Of a stretch of 8,071 nucleotides of DNA, positions 5,433-8,071 are shown piece by piece; the first letter of the stretch is position 1, and every line of letters starts with the position of its first letter. Below the pieces are notes generated by a model. That model was not told the origin of the DNA, made no database searches, and worked only from the letters and a program-made list of their open reading frames with translations. The translations under genes and the position numbers were made by a program. Origin of the DNA: an uncultured Solobacterium sp. (GTDB lineage: Bacteria; Bacillota_I; Bacilli_A; Erysipelotrichales; Erysipelotrichaceae); contig CAJOLG010000073.1 of assembly GCA_905235315.1 (NCBI GenBank), forward strand, positions 1-8,071. Reading direction: 5' to 3'.

Positions 5433-6440
5433 ATGAAGATTATCACACTGGAAGAACACTATGCGGATCAGCGCATCATGGACGAGAACAATGCATTTAA
5501 CGGAAACCGGCCGCAGATGAAACCGGAACAGGCTGAGGCGATGAAGTTCCTCATGTCCCGTTCGTTTCCGGGGCCGGAGCTGCTGGACTTTGAACAGCGG
5601 ATTCAGTACATGGATAAGAACAGAATCGATATGCAGGTGCTTTCCATGACCACTCCGGTAACGGATCTGGTTCCGCCGGCAGATCAGGTTCGGATCATTC
5701 GTCAGGCGAATGACATCACCAAAGAACAGATCGACAAATACCCGGGCCGGTTCGCAGGGTTTGCCTGCCTGCCGATGGCAGATCCGGAAGCAGCAGCCCA
5801 GGAACTGGAACGCTGCGTAAAGGAGCTCGGCTTCTGCGGCACCATGATCGCAGGAAGATACAAGGGACGGTTTTATAACGAACCGGAGTTCCTCCCCATT
5901 TTCGAGAAGGCGGCAGAACTGGATGTGCCGGTATACTTCCATCCGGCGCTGATTCCGATGGAAGTGCAGGACACCTACTATATGTCGGATTCGTATTCAT
6001 TCATCGTCGGGGCAGAACTGGCATCTGCCGGATACGGCTGGCACTCCGAAGTCGGAATCCAGATCGTACGTATGATTCTCTCCGGCATCTTCGACAAATA
6101 TCCGAACCTGAAGTTCATTTCCGGCCACTGGGGTGAAACGATTCCCGCGTTCCTGGAACGCATGGATACGATTCTTGATCAGGAGATCACCGGACTGAAA
6201 AAGACGGTCTCCGAGTATTACAAGGAACATGTCTATATCACGCCGAGCGGAATCATGTCCGCCGATCAGCTGGAATACATCGTAAAAGTGATGGGTGCGG
6301 ATCATGTGATGTATGCGGTGGATTATCCGTATATGAAGCCGGACAACGTATATGAATTCCTGATGGACAGCAATCTGACCGATGAGGAAAAAGAACTGAT
6401 CGCCCATGTCAATGCGGAGCGGATTCTGCATTTACAGTAA
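5433..6440 (+). CDS. Amidohydrolase-family (ACMSD/gamma-resorcylate decarboxylase-like) metalloenzyme
   Basis: A 335-residue protein of the Amidohydro_2 family, TIM-barrel metal enzymes that include gamma-resorcylate decarboxylase, 5-carboxyvanillate decarboxylase and ACMSD. The start LEEHY gives Glu7 and His9 of the E-x-H metal motif. Further metal or catalytic residues appear as His170 (VYFHPA), His232 (SGHWGE) and Asp297 (YAVDYPY). Shared signature stretches include RFAGFACLPMADPEAAAQEL (about 106-125), LGFCG (132-136) and GIFDKYPNLKFISGHWGE. These proteins usually act as non-oxidative decarboxylases of hydroxylated aromatic acids in the cytoplasm; a few are hydrolases. Which reaction this one catalyses is uncertain. 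AAGGAGAA (5420-5427) lies just upstream. Placed between a nitroreductase and a dehydrogenase, it suggests stepwise conversion of an aromatic or cyclic compound. Confidence 0.88.
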   Translation: MKIITLEEHYADQRIMDENNAFNGNRPQMKPEQAEAMKFLMSRSFPGPELLDFEQRIQYMDKNRIDMQVLSMTTPVTDLVPPADQVRIIRQANDITKEQIDKYPGRFAGFACLPMADPEAAAQELERCVKELGFCGTMIAGRYKGRFYNEPEFLPIFEKAAELDVPVYFHPALIPMEVQDTYYMSDSYSFIVGAELASAGYGWHSEVGIQIVRMILSGIFDKYPNLKFISGHWGETIPAFLERMDTILDQEITGLKKTVSEYYKEHVYITPSGIMSADQLEYIVKVMGADHVMYAVDYPYMKPDNVYEFLMDSNLTDEEKELIAHVNAERILHLQ

Positions 6441-6461
6441 TCAGAAGGAGGATGTGAAGAA

Positions 6462-7325
6462 ATGAGAAATGTAATTATTACCGGAGGAAACTCCGGACTG
6501 GGATTTGAAACTGCGAAGAAGATTGCGAAGAATAAGGACTACCGGGTGATTCTCGCCTGCCGCAATCCGGAAAAAGCAGCGGAGGCCGCCGCAAAAATCA
6601 AGGAAGAAACCGGAAACGAGAACATTGTGGAGATGCGGCTGGATACCGCTTCCCTGGCATCGGTCCGGGCGTTTGCGGCGGACTATGAGAGCCGGGGTTT
6701 CGGCAAAATCTATGCGCTTCTGCTGAATGCCGGCATCAACGGGATGCATACGGGCATGACGGAAGACGGCATTGAGATCGTGTTCCAGACCAACCATCTC
6801 GGACACTTCCTGCTGGCGAATCTGCTTCTGCCGGATATGGAACCGAACGGAAAGATCTTTGCGACGAGCAGTGATATGCATGATTCCCCGATGGGCAAGA
6901 TGGTCTGGGAAGGAACCGAGGCGCTTGCACATCCGTCGGAAGAGGGAAAAGCTTCCCGCATGCGCTATTCGTTTTCCAAGCTCTGCAACCTGTACTTTGT
7001 GTATGAACTGGCAAGAAGACTGGAAGCGGAAGGCAGCGGAATCCGGGTCAATGCGTTCAATCCCGGTATGATGCAGACGAACTTTGCGCCGGTTGACAAA
7101 GCCCGCGCTGCGATGTTGAAAGTGGCCATGCCGAAGCGCTGCGGCGACCTGGAGAAATCCTCGGATGCCTATGCGGAGCTGGTGACAAATGACGCGCTCG
7201 CCGCAACCTCTGCGAATTACTATGACCGCAGCACCACAGCGATCCGGAGTTCGGATCTTTCCTATAACACGGAAAACGCAAAGGAACTGTGGGAGAGCAG
7301 TGCACGTCTCTGCGGCCTGAACTGA
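6462..7325 (+). CDS. Short-chain dehydrogenase/reductase (SDR), probably NADP(H)-dependent
   Basis: A 287-residue Rossmann-fold oxidoreductase. The cofactor motif is TGGNSGLG (7-14). An arginine after the second strand (ACRN, Arg34) suggests NADP(H). NAG (89-91), a catalytic Asn111 in QTNHLGHF, Ser136/137, and Tyr169-x-x-x-Lys173 (YSFSK) complete the active-site tetrad. The LGHFLL and NPGMMQT patterns and the longer region after the active site resemble the retinol dehydrogenase/protochlorophyllide reductase-like branch of the family, so the substrate may be a bulky carbonyl or alcohol, but this is a weak guide. AAGGAGG (6445-6451) ten bases upstream supports the start. It follows the amidohydrolase by 21 bases and is probably part of the same pathway. 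Confidence 0.92.
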   Translation: MRNVIITGGNSGLGFETAKKIAKNKDYRVILACRNPEKAAEAAAKIKEETGNENIVEMRLDTASLASVRAFAADYESRGFGKIYALLLNAGINGMHTGMTEDGIEIVFQTNHLGHFLLANLLLPDMEPNGKIFATSSDMHDSPMGKMVWEGTEALAHPSEEGKASRMRYSFSKLCNLYFVYELARRLEAEGSGIRVNAFNPGMMQTNFAPVDKARAAMLKVAMPKRCGDLEKSSDAYAELVTNDALAATSANYYDRSTTAIRSSDLSYNTENAKELWESSARLCGLN

Positions 7326-7335
7326 GCAGGGCCGC

Positions 7336-7355
7336 ATCTGGAATACAGATTTTTT
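7336..7355 (+). terminator. Weak intrinsic terminator or attenuator after the SDR gene
   Basis: ATCTG (7336-7340) and CAGAT (7346-7350) form a 5-bp stem with a GAATA loop, followed by five more T residues (7351-7355). The T-run abuts the AAAGGA ribosome binding site of the next gene. The stem is short and AT-rich, so it would at most lower transcription into the membrane protein gene. Confidence 0.35.
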
Positions 7356-7367
7356 GAAAGGATTTAG

Positions 7368-7889
7368 ATGACAGAGTTTTTAAATTCAGAACGAATGTAT
7401 CTCATTGCCCAGATGATCCGGACGCTTCTGCCGATCATGGCAGGCATCGGTACCGTGTCTTCGGTTATCGGGTCATGGTCGATGTTTGTCAAATGGCATA
7501 AGCCCGGGTATCTGTCGCTGCTTCCGTTTGCCAGGGGCTGGGTTTTCGCAAAGGACTCGGCGCTGACACCGAGACTGATGTACAGCATCTCGGATGGTAT
7601 CATCCTGGTGCTTACACCGATCTTTTACTGGATCCGGGCAAACGTGCAGCTGACGGAAATGACCGTGGGAAATTTCACTTTCTATGTGGACCGGCCGATG
7701 ATCATCATTACCGTGATCTGGGCGATTATGGAAGTGATGCGCTTCGGCAGCTCGATCTTTATTTCCGCAAATCTTGTGAAGAAGAGCGGGCAGAAAAAGA
7801 GATGGGTCCTGTCGTGGGTATTGTTTCCCAAGTTTTCAAAGATCGTCTGGGGCTTAACCAACCGATATGTGAAGGAGGAAGCGATTTGA
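7368..7889 (+). CDS. Small integral membrane protein of unknown function
   Basis: A 173-residue protein that I do not recognise. It has about four hydrophobic segments, near residues 19-41, 71-91, 110-133 and 146-163. A short loop between the first two holds the aromatic- and proline-rich stretch WHKPGYLSLLPFARGW (43-58), which recalls small membrane proteins with a 'PGW..L.P..' signature, but the match is too loose to name a family. A basic loop KKSGQKKR (138-145) between segments 3 and 4 suggests a cytoplasmic side there. AAAGGA (7357-7362) lies five bases before the ATG. It follows the SDR by 42 bases and its stop overlaps the next gene, so it is probably translated together with the lipoprotein. 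Transport or anchoring of the pathway substrate is possible but not shown. Confidence 0.75.
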   Translation: MTEFLNSERMYLIAQMIRTLLPIMAGIGTVSSVIGSWSMFVKWHKPGYLSLLPFARGWVFAKDSALTPRLMYSISDGIILVLTPIFYWIRANVQLTEMTVGNFTFYVDRPMIIITVIWAIMEVMRFGSSIFISANLVKKSGQKKRWVLSWVLFPKFSKIVWGLTNRYVKEEAI

Positions 7890-8071
7890 AGATAACGTTG
7901 CCAAACCATAAAACAGTAAGCGCAGTCACCGTGCCGATCCTGTCGTGCATGGCAATTCTCTGCACCGCAGCCTGCGGAAGATCGACATCTGCGGGTGAAC
8001 CGGCAGAATCTGCCGCACCGCATTCCCACAGCAGGGTAAAGGCAATCAGGCCTATATGGGAAAATCGGGTT
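7886..8071 (+). CDS. Putative lipoprotein with TTG start, N-terminal part (3' end outside window)
   Basis: This gene starts with TTG, overlaps the preceding stop codon (TTGA, 7886-7889), and is open to the window edge for 62 codons. The start is well supported: a strong AAGGAGG (7872-7878) lies seven bases upstream. The product begins with basic and polar residues (MKITLPNHK), then a hydrophobic stretch (VSAVTVPILSCMAILC) and a lipobox-like TAAC with cysteine at residue 30. A Ser/Ala/Glu-rich tether (GRSTSAGEPAESAAPHSHS) follows, typical of a secreted lipoprotein before its folded domain. The functional domain lies beyond the window. The last 15 codons use codons unusual for this window (AGG twice, CCT), while the frame beginning at 8032 looks better coded, so a frameshift near 8030 cannot be excluded. 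Confidence 0.72.
   Translation, partial: MKITLPNHKTVSAVTVPILSCMAILCTAACGRSTSAGEPAESAAPHSHSRVKAIRPIWENRV

Noticed and set aside
6441..7337. A 298-codon open frame on the minus strand
   Set aside because: It lies wholly opposite the SDR gene, whose full motif set is intact on the + strand. It has no family resemblance and is a shadow of biased codon use.

Overview
This 8.07 kb window is compact, with all genes on the + strand. It looks like a moderately GC-rich (about 50-55% by eye) member of the Bacillota. Reasons are the strong AGGAGG-type ribosome binding sites, a single-permease polar amino acid ABC operon with a lipoprotein receptor, a DUF2316 gene and a MarR regulator. The protein style recalls gut Erysipelotrichia or Clostridia, but the genus cannot be fixed from this sequence alone.

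Layout. (1) Positions 1-255 are the end of a Cof-type HAD phosphatase, closed by a rho-independent terminator (285-316). (2) Positions about 436-3702 form an amino acid uptake operon: a structured leader, a substrate-binding lipoprotein, a HisM-type permease, an ATPase, and a DapF-fold enzyme that overlaps the ATPase stop codon, ended by a terminator at 3676-3702. (3) Positions 3743-7889 and beyond are a second unit. A near-consensus promoter carries two near-palindromic operator copies. It drives a MarR regulator, a DUF2316 protein, a ferredoxin-nitroreductase, an amidohydrolase of the gamma-resorcylate decarboxylase type, a short-chain dehydrogenase, a small membrane protein, and the start of a lipoprotein cut by the window edge.

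The most striking observation is in the binding protein at 554-1390. Its fold appears circularly permuted: the segment that normally forms the C-terminal end of a family 3 solute-binding protein sits directly after the signal peptide and lipobox, ahead of the normal N-terminal start of the domain, and the gene ends where that segment would usually begin. The second is the DapF-fold enzyme at 2885-3661. Its motifs match the CntK/histidine racemase branch rather than true diaminopimelate epimerase, and it is translationally coupled to the transporter, suggesting import coupled to amino acid racemisation.

The second unit reads as an inducible redox/decarboxylation cassette for an aromatic or other small organic compound, with the MarR protein as the probable ligand sensor. 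The substrate is unknown. No RNA genes, insertion sequences or CRISPR arrays were seen.
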